Source: Dugong dugon
Taxonomy: Eukaryota > Chordata > Mammalia > Sirenia > Dugongidae
Assembly (NCBI GenBank): GCA_030035585.1
Contig: CM057482.1
Coordinates: forward strand, 16,417,001-16,481,000
Direction: 5' to 3'
Length of the DNA stretch: 64,000 bases
Numbering within the stretch: position 1 is the first letter of the stretch; each line of letters starts with the position of its first letter. The notes below the pieces were generated by a model. It had not been told where the DNA came from. It was given only the letters and a program-made list of their open reading frames with translations, and did not search any database. Made by a program: the position numbers and the translations under genes. Positions 22,970-33,439 of this stretch are shown here, one piece after another.

Positions 22970-23301
22970 CAGGGGTGGATTATCCAATAGGCAAGGTAAG
23001 CATGGTGCTTACATTGCTTACCAGATCATCTGTAGTGTATAATTTCACATTTTTCACCATATGGCTGGCATCTATCTCTGTCCCAGCCCCACAGTGCCTT
23101 CCTACAGAATTAAAGCCTCTTTTCAAATTTACAATCCCTAACTGGGGCAGATGACCCAGTAAGCAAGGTAAGCACGGGCTTACTTGTGCTTACTTGCTAA
23201 TCTATAGTGAATTATGTTAAGGATGTGGTGAAACCCATGTGAAATTGTTAACTACAGATGATCTGGCAAGCTTACCTTGCCTATTGGATAATCCACCCCT
23301 G
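22970..23301. mobile_element. Palindromic hAT-like MITE with about 50-bp inverted ends
   Basis: The left end CAGGGGTGGATTATCCAATAGGCAAGGTAAGC recurs as an exact inverted copy at the right end. After a 16-base insertion in the left arm, both arms continue through CCAGATCATCTGTAGT. A CAGGGGTG start is typical of hAT elements. A second, inner copy of the AAGCAAGGTAAGCAC core lies near 23160. It sits inside old L1 sequence. No clean 8-bp target duplication is visible and it has no coding capacity. Confidence 0.75.
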
Positions 23302-23514
23302 GTTACAACAAAATGCACCATTTTAAAGTTCGATGAGTTTTGACAACTACAACTGTATATACCAACGTAAGCATCATTGCATCAAGATAAAAAACCTTCC
23401 TATCACCCCCTAAAATTTCAGTGTGCCCTTCTGCTGGTAGTGTTTGCCCTGCCCCAGCCCTAGGCTAATTTATTGTCACTATGAATTAGATTTTCCTTTT
23501 CTAGAATTTTGCAA

Positions 23515-23700
23515 GGAGCCTGGGTAATGCAAGTGGTTTATGATCGCAGTTCAAGCTCATCCAGTGGCTCTGCGGAAGAAAGGCCTGGTGAACTGCTTCT
23601 ATAAAGATCAAAGCCAAGAAAAACCTATGGAGCACTTCTACTCTTCAAAACACAGGGGTGCCAAGAGTTGGGGGCTGACTGGAGAGCAGCTAACAACAAT
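23515..23700 (+). mobile_element. AfroSINE-related SINE with CAACAA tail
   Basis: AGGAGCCTGGGTAATGCAAGTGG head, GAAAGGCCTGGTGAACTGCTTC middle, GGGGGCTGACTGGAGAGCAGCTAACAACAA tail shared with the RTE LINE 3' end. Confidence 0.75.
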
Positions 23701-24184
23701 GGAATTTCATACAAATGGAAATACAGAGTGAATATGAATTTTTTTCACTCAGCATGTTCTCAAAATTCATGCATGTAGTTTTGTATGTCTGTTCTATTCT
23801 ATGGCTGAGGGAATTTTATTGTTTGGATATACTACAATTTGCTTAGTCATTATCTGTTGATGGATGTTTAGGCTGTTATCAGGTTTTGGTCTTATGAATA
23901 TTTGTGTAAAAGTCTTTGAGGAGACATATATTTTCGTATCTTTTGGGCAAATACCTAGGAGTGGAATGGCTGGGTTGAACGATATGGGTTATGTTTACCA
24001 AAAAGTTTGCCAAACTTTTCCAAGGTGGTTGTAACATTTTACATTCCCCCAGCAATTAATGAATGTTCCAGTTGCTCTTTATCTCTCCAACACTTGGTTA
24101 TTCTAAGTCCTTTGCATTTCCGTAGTTTAAATAGTATTGATTTTTTTACTCCATTTCCTTAGTTGTTCATTGCTAGTACATAAA

Positions 24185-24531
24185 GCGGGCAGTGGTAGTT
24201 CAGTGGTAGAATTTCCACTTTCCTTGTGAGAGACCTGAGTTCAATTCCTGGCCAATGTATAGCATGAGTAGCCACCACCATCTGTCAGTGGAGGCCTGTG
24301 TGTTGCTACGATATTGAACAGATTACAGCAGAGCTTCTAGACCAAGACCGGTTAGGAGGAAAGGCCTGGTGATCTACTTCTAACCATCAGCCAGTGAAAA
24401 CTCCATGGATCACAAAGGTCTGATCCACAATGAGATCATGCTGATGTGCACAGCAGGGAAGCATTTTGTTCCATTGTGCATGGGGTTGCCATGAGTTGGG
24501 GGCTGATTCCACTACAGCTAACAACAACAAC
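24185..24531 (+). mobile_element. tRNA-Gly-derived SINE with RTE-type tail
   Basis: The first 70 bases read like tRNA-Gly (GCAGTGGTAGTTCAGTGGTAGAATTTC... TGAGTTCAATTCCTGGCCAATG), with both internal promoter boxes present in degraded form. About 200 bases of unrelated body follow, then GGTTGCCATGAGTTGGGGGCTGATTCC...GCTAACAACAACAAC, the RTE-like 3' end. A perfect 10-bp target duplication AGTACATAAA flanks it (24175-24184, 24532-24541), inside an old L1. Confidence 0.85.
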
Positions 24532-24804
24532 AGTACATAAAAATTAGGTTGATTTTTGCATATTGACCATGATAAACTCACTTATTGGTTCTAGTAGCCT
24601 TTTTGTATATGATCATGTATATGATCATGTTCTCTGGAAATACAGTTTTATTTTTTCCTTTTAAACCTGTATGATTTTACAAAAAAAAAAAAAGAAAAGT
24701 TTATTGAACTGATTGGAATCTTTGGTACAATGTTGAATAGAAGTATTGAAGAGTAGACATCTTTGCTTTGTTCCTGATCTTAGAGATAAAATATTCATCC
24801 CTTG

Positions 24805-25614
24805 TGGAAGCCAGCACAACTTGTACAAGGAAAGATCACAGAAGCTCGATAGACACATCCAAACTCCCTGAGGGACTGAATTGCTGGGTGGAGGGCTGTG
24901 GGAACCATGGTCTAGGGGAACATCTGGCTCAATTGGCATAACACAGTCTATAAAGAAAATGTTCTACATTCTACCTTGGTGAGTAGCATATGGGGTCTTA
25001 AATCCTCTGAACAGCCATCTAAGATCCTCTACTGGTCTCACCCCTTAGGGAGCAAGGGAGAATGAAGAAAACAAGATACAAGGGAAAGGTCAATCCAAAG
25101 GACTAACGAACCACAACTACCACGGCCTCCACCAGACTGAGTCCAGTACAACTAGATGGTGCCCGGCTACCACCATTGGCTGCTCTGACAGGGATCACAA
25201 CAGAGGGTCCCGGACAGAGCAGGAGAAAACTCAGAACAAAATTCTAACTCACAATAAAGACCAGATTTACTGGCCTGACAGAGACGGGAGAAACCCCGAG
25301 AGTCTGGCCCCCAGACACCCTTTTAGCTCAGTAATGAAGTCACTCCCCAGGTTCACCGTTCAGCCAAAGATTAGACAGCCCCATAAAACAAAACAAGACT
25401 AATGGGGCACAACAGTTCAGGGACAAGGACCAGAAGGCAGGAGGGGACAGGAAAGCTAGTAATAGGGAACGCAATGTTGAGAAGGGACAGTGTTGACATG
25501 TCGTGGGGTTGTTAACCATTATCATAAAACAATATGTGTACTATTTAATGAGAAACTATTTGTTCTGTAAACATTCATAATGAATAACATTCTTATTCAT
25601 ACAATAAGAAAAAC
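24805..25614 (+). mobile_element. 5'-truncated L1 insertion (3' UTR only)
   Basis: About 0.8 kb of sense L1 3' UTR (the complement of sequence at 59000-59400 and 5100-5600, for example ACTGAGTCCAGTACAACTAGATGG). It is flanked by ATTCATCCCTTG at 24793-24804 and 25615-25626, a 12-bp target duplication, and splits an older antisense L1. Confidence 0.85.
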
Positions 25615-26447
25615 ATTCATCCCTTGAACGTTAAGTATAATATCATTTGTATAAACTTTGTGGATGCCATTTATCAGGTTGAGAAAGTTCCCTTCTAGTC
25701 TTAGTTTGCTGAGAGTTTTTATTAAGAATGGATGCTGACTTTTGTCAAATCCTCTTTCTGAATATAATGAGATTACCATATGATTTTTCTCCTTTATTCT
25801 TTTAATGTGGTGGATTACATTGATTTTTGAATATGAAACCAACCTTGCATTGCTAGATAAACTATACTTAGACATTATGTATTATTTTTATAATATATTG
25901 CAGGATATAATTTGCTGATAGTTTAAGGATAAAGATATATTACATCTATGTTCACAGGGGATTTTAGTTTGCAATTCCTTTTCTTGTAATGTCTTAGTCA
26001 AATTTTGGTATCAGGTTAGTGCTGATCTCATAAAATAATAGAGAAAGCATTTCTTAGTCCTTTTCTCCTGAAAGACCTTTCTTACATGTTTGATAGAATT
26101 TACAATTGAAGTCATTTGGACCTAGAGTTTTCGTTATGAAAAGGATCATAATTACAAACACAATTTCTTGAATAAATATAAGGTTATCCAAATTTTACAT
26201 TTCTTCTTGTGTCAGTTTTGAAAACTTGTTTCTTTTCAGTTCTAGAGTTTCCTTTTATTGTGGTAAAGTATATATAACAAAACATTTGCCAATTCAGCAA
26301 TTTTTAACAATGTATATAATTCAGTGACATTGATTACATCCATCATGTTGTGCAACTATTATCACTATCCTTTTTCCAATTATTTCACCACCATTAACAG
26401 AAACTCAGAGCCTCCTAAGCAATAACTTCCCCTTCCCCCCCTCTCCC

Positions 26448-26697
26448 ATCCCTGTTGTTGTTGTTAGCTGCCTTCGAGTAGGTTCTGACTCACAGCGACC
26501 CTATGTACAACAGAATGAAACACTGCCCGGTCCTGTGCCATCTAAACAATCATTGCTACATTTGAGCCCATTGTGGCAGTCACTGTGTCAATTCATCTTG
26601 TTGAAGGTCTTCTTCTTTTTTGCTGACCTTCCACTTTACCAAGGATAATGTCCTTTTCCAGTGACTGGTCCTTCCTAATAACATGTCCAAAGTAAGT
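26448..26697 (-). mobile_element. RTE/BovB LINE 3' end, antisense
   Basis: The complement reads GGAAAAGGACATTATCCTTGG, GATGAATTGACACAGTGACTGCC, GGCACAGGACCGGGCAGTG, then GGCAGCTAACAACAACAACAG. This is the last ORF stretch and tail of the RTE LINE that is missing from the copy at 1490-3590. Confidence 0.85.
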
Positions 26698-27064
26698 TGT
26701 TGTTATTTTCCCCTAGAATTTTAATTGTTTTTCTATGAAGAGTTAATCTGATACAAGCTTCTCTAGCATTAACAGAATAGAAACTGCAGTATCTGCTTAA
26801 TGGGAAAATGTGGAGAGATTTACAAAATGAAATAATCACCACCATCTTCCCAGAATTCCCACAGAGGCACATATTTGCCTGAACAAATTTTATACTCACA
26901 CACTCATGACCCATCTCTCTTCTCTTGCCTAAATTCCAATGGTTTAAATGTGTATCCAATTAAGCTGTTCAAGCACAAGAAATAAACAATGCCAGATAAT
27001 AAAATCATTTATAAGAATACTTTTAAAATGGAATTTAAACTTAGAATTAAATAAAAATTTCTGA
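26698..27064. other. Unassigned intergenic sequence
   Basis: AT-rich, no gene. The 94-codon frame at 26959-26675 starts in this stretch and shows no domain. Confidence 0.4.
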
Positions 27065-27625
27065 TTGTGGACTCTAATGCCTTACATGGTCTGACCCTGG
27101 ATACCACTCCAACCTTATCTGTTACCATTTTCTCCTTGGTTCATTATCTCCAGCCACCCTAGCCTTCTTCCCATAGCCATCCAGTCAATGTCGACTCACA
27201 GCAACCCTATAGCTTCTTTACTGTTCCTCAAATACCCCAGAGCACAGCTGTTCCTATCTCCTAAAATGCTCTTCCCTCAGATCATTGCATGGTTGCACCT
27301 TCTAATCACTCAGGTCTCTGATCATATACCATCTCCTCAGAGAAGTGTTTTCTGATTACCTAATCTAAAGACCTCCTCAGCAGCCCCTCCCTACTCAATG
27401 ATGTTCTATCGCCTTTTCATACTTTATTTTCTTCAAAGCTTTAATCACTTTTTGAAATTATTCATCCTTTCCCTGTTTATTGTTTGTCTCCCTGACTAAA
27501 ATGTAAGCCTCAAGAGGGCAAAATCAATGTGTCTTTGTTTGTCTTGTTTACCAGTAAATCTTCAGTGTCTAGAACAGCTATATAATACAGAGTAATATTT
27601 AATAAATACTTACTGAAAAAATAAA
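27065..27625 (+). repeat. L2 LINE 3' end
   Basis: Good L2 order: GGTCTGACCCTGG, AATGCTCTTCCCTCAGATCATTGCATGG, CATCTCCTCAGAGAAGTG, ATGTAAGCCTCAAGAGGGCA, TTAATAAATACTTACTG. A small AfroSINE/RTE tail scrap (GTCGACTCACAGCAACCC) is inserted near 27190. Confidence 0.85.
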
Positions 27626-28085
27626 TGAAGCATAATATGGGAAATGTTGACATAAAGCTAACTTTTTGTTTCCTATTAAACACATATGATAATAAGGTAA
27701 ATTAAGATAACTAAAAATATCTGTGTAAAAAATAAGCAGTATTGTATAAACTATAAGTTCCTTACATTTAATTTAAAATCAAGTCAGTATTTCATTTTAC
27801 TCTGGGGCAGTGAAACATTACACAATATATTATAAAATCATGTGAATCAACAAACCAAGTATAAATTCTCAATTAGTAGGCAAAAAAAATTAATAGTTAA
27901 AAAAAGTGTGTTGATATGGCTGTCAAAGTTGTTTAACATATAGAAATGAGATAAACTCACAGTAGTAAAATTTGGGGATGAAGGGGCATGTAACATTATG
28001 GTTTGAATTAGGGAGATAGGCTGTTTTGGAGTTCAAGGGACAATAGTTGCTTATTAATAGCATTTAGCTTCAAAAGATTTATCTG
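27626..28085. other. Unassigned AT-rich intergenic sequence
   Basis: No gene or repeat that I can name. Confidence 0.4.
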
Positions 28086-29877
28086 TGTGATGGTTAAGAT
28101 TGTGTGTCAACCTGTCTTGGCCCTAATTCTCAGTGGTTTGTTATGTAATGATGTATTTGGCAGTTATGTAATGATGTAGTCATTCTTCACGATGTGATCT
28201 GATGTAATCAGCCAGTTAGTTGTAACAGGAGTTTCTTTGGGGGTGTGGCCTGCATCCAATATATGTATCTACATTCTGGCAAAGCTCACTTGCTTGTTCT
28301 GGATCCTGAATCTAGTTCATCATCATCTGACGTCTGGTTCTTGGGACTTGAGCCAGCAGCCTGCCATATTGCCTGCCAATCCTGGGATTCTTCAGCCTCC
28401 TCAGCCTGTCAGCCAGCAGCCTGCCATCTGACCTGTTGATTTTGGATTTGTCAGCCTCTGCATCCCATGAGCCAGTGTCTGGCCGTCTGACCTGCCAATC
28501 TTGGGTTCATCAGCCCCTGCAGCTATGTGAATGAGGAGAAGGCTCCAGCCTGACGCTTGACTTATGGACTTGAGACTTGCCAACCTCTACAACTGCATGA
28601 GCCATTTCCTTGAGATAAATCTCTCTCTCTCTCAAGGATGCTTTTTAAATTGGTTCTCAAGTCCAACTAGTCTTAAAAGTGCTGATGATTCTGCCTCCAG
28701 CAATGAAGAGGATATTGCTAATCCATGGTGTGAGGTGGCAATATTAATACGCAAAACATCACCACCAATAGATCAAGTATTAGTGAGAAGCGGGGCTCTG
28801 GGTGATCACGTTTGATACTTTTTGACAATTTTGTCAGAATGAGAAGTATAGGGTAGCTGGTTGGTTAGTCCTCCTTTCTCTAGAAAAAGTGATGAAAGAA
28901 AGGTATGAGCTCAGGGCTTCAGAGTTACTGGTCAAGTGCCATATAAAAGACCTCAAAGTTGCCACTTGTGCCCTGAAAGAAAGCCTTAACTCTTGCAGTA
29001 ACAGAGCTGATATTGCTGAAAACCAATCCCACGGTCTTAACGTAAGAGTGGCTGAATTTCAATGTCAACTGAATTCCCAACCTTGAATGGTGTCTGAAGT
29101 TAAAGTGAGGGCCTTGATTGGGAAGAAATGGGATCCTGAAACTTGGAATAGGGACATATGGGCAGAAAATCAGGAAGCTGGGGCCATTGAGCCCCTAAAT
29201 TCCACTGAATCACTCCTGCCAACAGAACTAGCCCTCTTACTCCCATCTGAAGAGATTACTCCATCGTTGTCTGCTAAGCCACCCTCCTCAGTAAAACTGT
29301 TATCCCCTCCAACCCCATCTGATGAGACAAACCAAGCTGTGTCTGAAGAGCCTTTGAGTCACCCCCTGGGGCATTGCCTGGGGTAGATGGCTTACAAGAC
29401 ATTGCTGAATTTTTCCAGAACCTGCTCCCACCACCTATTTTTGTTTATAAACCTATAAGTAGACTTAAGTCCCAGTGAGCCCCAAAAGGTGAAGTACAAA
29501 GTATAACCCTGGAGGAGGTTTGCTACACTCTAAAAGAACTGCTTGACTTTTCTAATATGTACAAACAGAAACTTGGGGAATATGTGTGGGAATGGCTATT
29601 AATGATGTGGGATAATGGTGCAAAGAACATATACTAGGATCACTCTGAGTTTACTGATATGGATCCACTAAGCACAGATTCCTCATTCAATGTTCATCAG
29701 CTCCTGCAGCTACGTGAGTCAGGAGAAACCTCCAGCCTGACGCCTTACACATGGACTTGAGATTTGCCAGCTTTTATAACCACGTGAGCCATTTCCTTGA
29801 GATAAATCACTCTGTCTGTCTCTCTCTGTATATAGGCTTTACTGGTTTTGCTTCTCTAAGGAACCCAGCCTAAGACA
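28086..29877 (+). mobile_element. ERVL-like LTR retroelement with deleted LTR parts
   Basis: The left LTR starts TGTGATGGTTAAGATTGTGTGTCAACC and runs to a CT-rich stretch at about 28630. The right LTR survives only from about 29693 (GTTCATCAGCTCCTGCAGC) and ends CCTAAGACA at 29877. The shared part (TCATCAGCYCCTGCAGCTA..., GAGCCATTTCCTTGAGATAAATC) appears in both. About 1 kb of internal sequence encodes a broken gag-like protein. Confidence 0.75.
28889..29640 (+). pseudogene. ERVL-type gag remnant
   Basis: Consecutive frames show an N-terminal helical region (VATCALKESLNS, ADIAENQSH), a proline-rich linker (29230-29340) and, after frame breaks, a capsid-like segment (TLEEVCYTLKELLDFSN, YVWEWLLMMWDNGAKNI, DMDPLSTDSSFN). 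WEW..WDNG plus DMxPLSxDS is a pattern I associate with gag of class III (ERVL-like) mammalian elements. Stops at about 29084, 29383, 29477 and 29634 break it. No pol follows. Confidence 0.6.
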
Positions 29878-30959
29878 CTGGTTAATTGTAAAAAATAATA
29901 CTTTCTTAAAACACAAAACAGGCATCTCAAATTCAAGTCAAAGCAGTAATAATGATAATAATAATGCTATGTGCTTAGTAATCATTTTTGAGGCTTGCAT
30001 TAATAGACTTTATGTTTATTATTCTTTTTATTAAAATTACACTATTTGAATTAAGTCAGACGTGAAATTAGCTTTGGAAAAAAATCACTTTGGTGTATCA
30101 TTTAAGCCTTTCAAGGTAAAACACATGCAAGTTGTCCCAATTGTGCAGAACTAAGAAGACATATGAGGTGTAAAATGGACATTTATTTTTATTATTCTCA
30201 ATAGATGATCAGTGTTATAGTAAGTTTCTCAGAAATCATTTGAACAAATCCCTTCATGGCACAAAATTGCGATAAAAATTTTCCTAGTGAATGGCAGATG
30301 GGGTAGCTAAGTTTCACATGCTTGTTTTCCAAATGTAAAATTCAGTAGAGTGATGTTGATAGAGGAAAAATTGATTCCTGAAATGTGGATATGTTAGAAA
30401 TGTAATACTTTTTTTTTTTGGCATGATGTTAATAATTCTCACCTAAATTAATCAAGCCAAATTAATTGCTACAGTAGGAACGAATGCAAATAAATTTCAT
30501 TAACAAAATAATTTAAGTAGATGAAACTTAATTTCTATTTCAATTGATTCTCTTGTAAAATTTTCTGTAAGAGCCATAGCTTCACCAGAAATGTTCAAAG
30601 GGACTGATCCACAGATCTAACTGCAAAGGAGCTACAAAAAAACAAACTAATAAATAAATAACATAGAAAATAAATAATACCGTGGCTTCACGCCTAAATC
30701 ATTTAACAGTATTAGAGTTGGATGTTCCTATTTTATTGCTCTTTACCTTCAAATTATTTAGAAGAACAGTGACATTCCAACTAGTGACTGTCAAGTAAGC
30801 CCACTGTTGCTTCTGAACTAAGCTTAAATTAAAAATAAACAAAAATTCCCACTCATGGTGACCCCATGAACTTAATCTTGATCTCGAAATGTTGCCGCTG
30901 TTATGGTTTTTGTTTTGTAACCTGATTTCCACCAAAAGGATAAAAAGAAAGAAAGGTGA
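29878..30959. other. Unassigned AT-rich sequence 3' of THAP10
   Basis: About 1.1 kb without a recognisable gene. It could hold remains of the THAP10 3' flank, but nothing marks it. Confidence 0.35.
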
Positions 30960-31325
30960 CCCTGGGTGCTATGTTAACCCAGAACTAAAACCATTCCCAA
31001 AGACCATTCTTCAGACAAAGATTAGACTGGACTGTAAAACATAAAATAATACTCATGAAGAGTGTGCTTCTTAGTTCAAGCAGATACACAAGACCAAAGG
31101 GGTGGCTCCTGTCGGGAGGCAGTTTGAGAAAGCAGAAAGGGGCAGGAGCTTGTTGGATGGACTTGGGAAACCCAGGGTGGAAAGGGGGAGTGTGCTGTCA
31201 CGTTGTAGGGACTGCAACTAGTGTCACATGACAATATGTGTATAAAATTTTGTGTGAGAGATTAACTTGAGCTGTCAATCTCAATTTTTACCTAAAGTAC
31301 AATTTAAAACAAAAACAAACAAAAG
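30960..31325 (+). mobile_element. L1 3' UTR fragment, sense
   Basis: AAAGACCATTCTTCAGACAAAGATTAGACTGG, GTGTGCTTCTTAGTTCAAG, GGAGTGTGCTGTCACGTTGTAGGG, TACCTAAAGTACAATTTAAAACA with an A/AAAC-rich end. It is another 3'-UTR subfamily of the same L1 lineage. Confidence 0.65.
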
Positions 31326-31616
31326 AAACATTTGAAAACACTAATAATTTGCAGGACAATGTTAATTGTTTATATTAAATAAAGATATATTAAAAAAAAA
31401 AAGAGAAAGAAAGGTGAAGATGGAGGGTGGGGAAGTTTTAGGGTAGGATTATCTCCATTATCTCTGCAGGCAGGCAAATTTTTCCCTTAAACAAACTTTC
31501 CTGATATGCAACTGTCAAATTATGTTGAAGTGAAAGATTTACAAGAGCAAAGAGATAATTATGTGAATAAATATTTGAAAGTCTATAGGACATCAAAGCA
31601 TTTGACGTTGTTGTTT

Positions 31617-31810
<194 letters not shown>

Positions 31811-31915
31811 CCGAAAGAAAATAAACACAGGTACCTGTGAGTTAGACCTCGCCTTTCATTTATCTTTCCTATAAGAAAGATCAATTTATCAATCAACTCA
31901 AGAGTCAAAACATAC

Positions 31916-32132
<217 letters not shown>

Positions 32133-32139
32133 TTAAAAG

Positions 32140-32265
32140 TAGTAAAAGAGTATAGCTAATACTCGTCAAGGTCACATATTAGTAAGGTTGGAATTTGAAC
32201 CCAGGTAAGTTGGCTCCATTGTCGAAGCTCTAACGCACTCTGCTATACTGTTCTTTATACTTCTA
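32140..32265 (-). repeat. MIR SINE fragment, antisense (THAP10 intron 1)
   Basis: GGTCACATATTAGTAAGGTTGGAATTTGAACCCAGGTAAGTTGGCTCC and CACTCTGCTATACTG are MIR landmarks. Confidence 0.7.
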
Positions 32266-33439
32266 CCTCATAAATTGATAAGTGTTCTGGTTAAGTAGAA
32301 GTCTATAAGCTGAGTTACTTGCTTACAACTCATTTTTTCCCCTTAAATCAACAGCTGGAAGGGAGAATACTAGTATTAAATTACTGGATGTGATAGCAGT
32401 AGCGTTATTATAGAAAACCTCATCATCAGTCCTTTGTACCTTAGAGAGAAACATTTGATTAAGATAATATGATTGGCTTTAGAACTTTCCTGAGAAGAGT
32501 TACATTGTGAAATGGAAATTTTGATATGTGCGTGAAGTTCCAAGGTAGAAGCAAGAAGTGGATACTTGGGAGATAACATAAGGCTGAGTACCTAGAAGGT
32601 ATGTGGAAGAGACTAAGAAAATATATCAGAAAAGGCAAGAGGGACTGGGGAAAGAGAAAATAGGAAGTGATAGAGAAATGAAAACAGAGTTAAACTACTT
32701 TTCAATTTTGCCTATGGCCTTGATAGTAGCAATGCCTTCAGCCCACTGAAAAATATTTCAGAAGACCTGTTTTGGTTGTTGTACCATCAGCTATTAATAT
32801 CCAAGTTAAATAAACTTCGTAAAGAAACTTTTGTGAAGGGTCCCTTTGTAATATGATTAATTACACTGACTATTACTGAGGTTTTAAATAAAAATTTAAA
32901 GGGCTTATCTTCATTGTTTACAAAATTATGACCAATTTCCATTGGCTACAACTACTTCTAAGCCAAGTATTATCCAAGTCTATAATAAATACATGTTTCT
33001 TTACAAAATAGATAAATGCCTGATAAAATGGAGTTTTAGGAATTAAATCAGGCTTTTAAAAATAACTTTTGTTCTCTTTATAACAATAATATTTTTTATC
33101 ACTGAGAAAAATTTGCACCACACAGAGAAGCAAAAACAAACTAAAAATTAGCCATAGTCTCACCATGTAGAGCTAACAACTTCATATTTTGATGTATATT
33201 TTTGTCTTTTTCTATGTATTTTTTTAAAAAAATAGATCATACAATGTTTTATAACCTAGTTTTCCCCATTAATATGTCACGAATGCTTCTTTGTCATTAA
33301 ATATTCTACATCATCATTTTTATGGTGGCATAGTCATAAAGTCTATTGTGGAGATGTATCATAATCTATTAAGACAATCAGTATTATCAGATATCTTGGT
33401 ACATGAACTTTTGTGTACTTATCTGATTAGTTCTTCATA
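32266..33439. other. THAP10 intron 1, unassigned part
   Basis: About 33080-33400 resembles an ancient repeat (TGTCATTAAATATTCTACATCATCATTTTTATGGTGGCATAG). The rest shows nothing that I can name. Confidence 0.35.

Larger units (their letters stand above)
23302..26445 (-). repeat. Old L1, antisense, broken by later insertions
   Basis: The 3' UTR and ORF2 of an old L1 run on the minus strand in pieces: 23302-24174 (ACAACAAAATGCACCATTTTAAAG, then CAAATACCTAGGAGTGGAATGGCTGGG), 24542-24792, and 25627-26150, where the frame 25875-25597 keeps ORF2 phrases (INVIHHIK, QHPFLIKTLSKL). Piece 26230-26445 is another L1 3' end. Two SINEs and a younger L1 3' UTR interrupt it. Confidence 0.75.

Noticed and set aside
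24185..24257. Functional tRNA-Gly gene
   Set aside because: The tRNA-like part is mutated, fused to a SINE body and tail and flanked by a target duplication.
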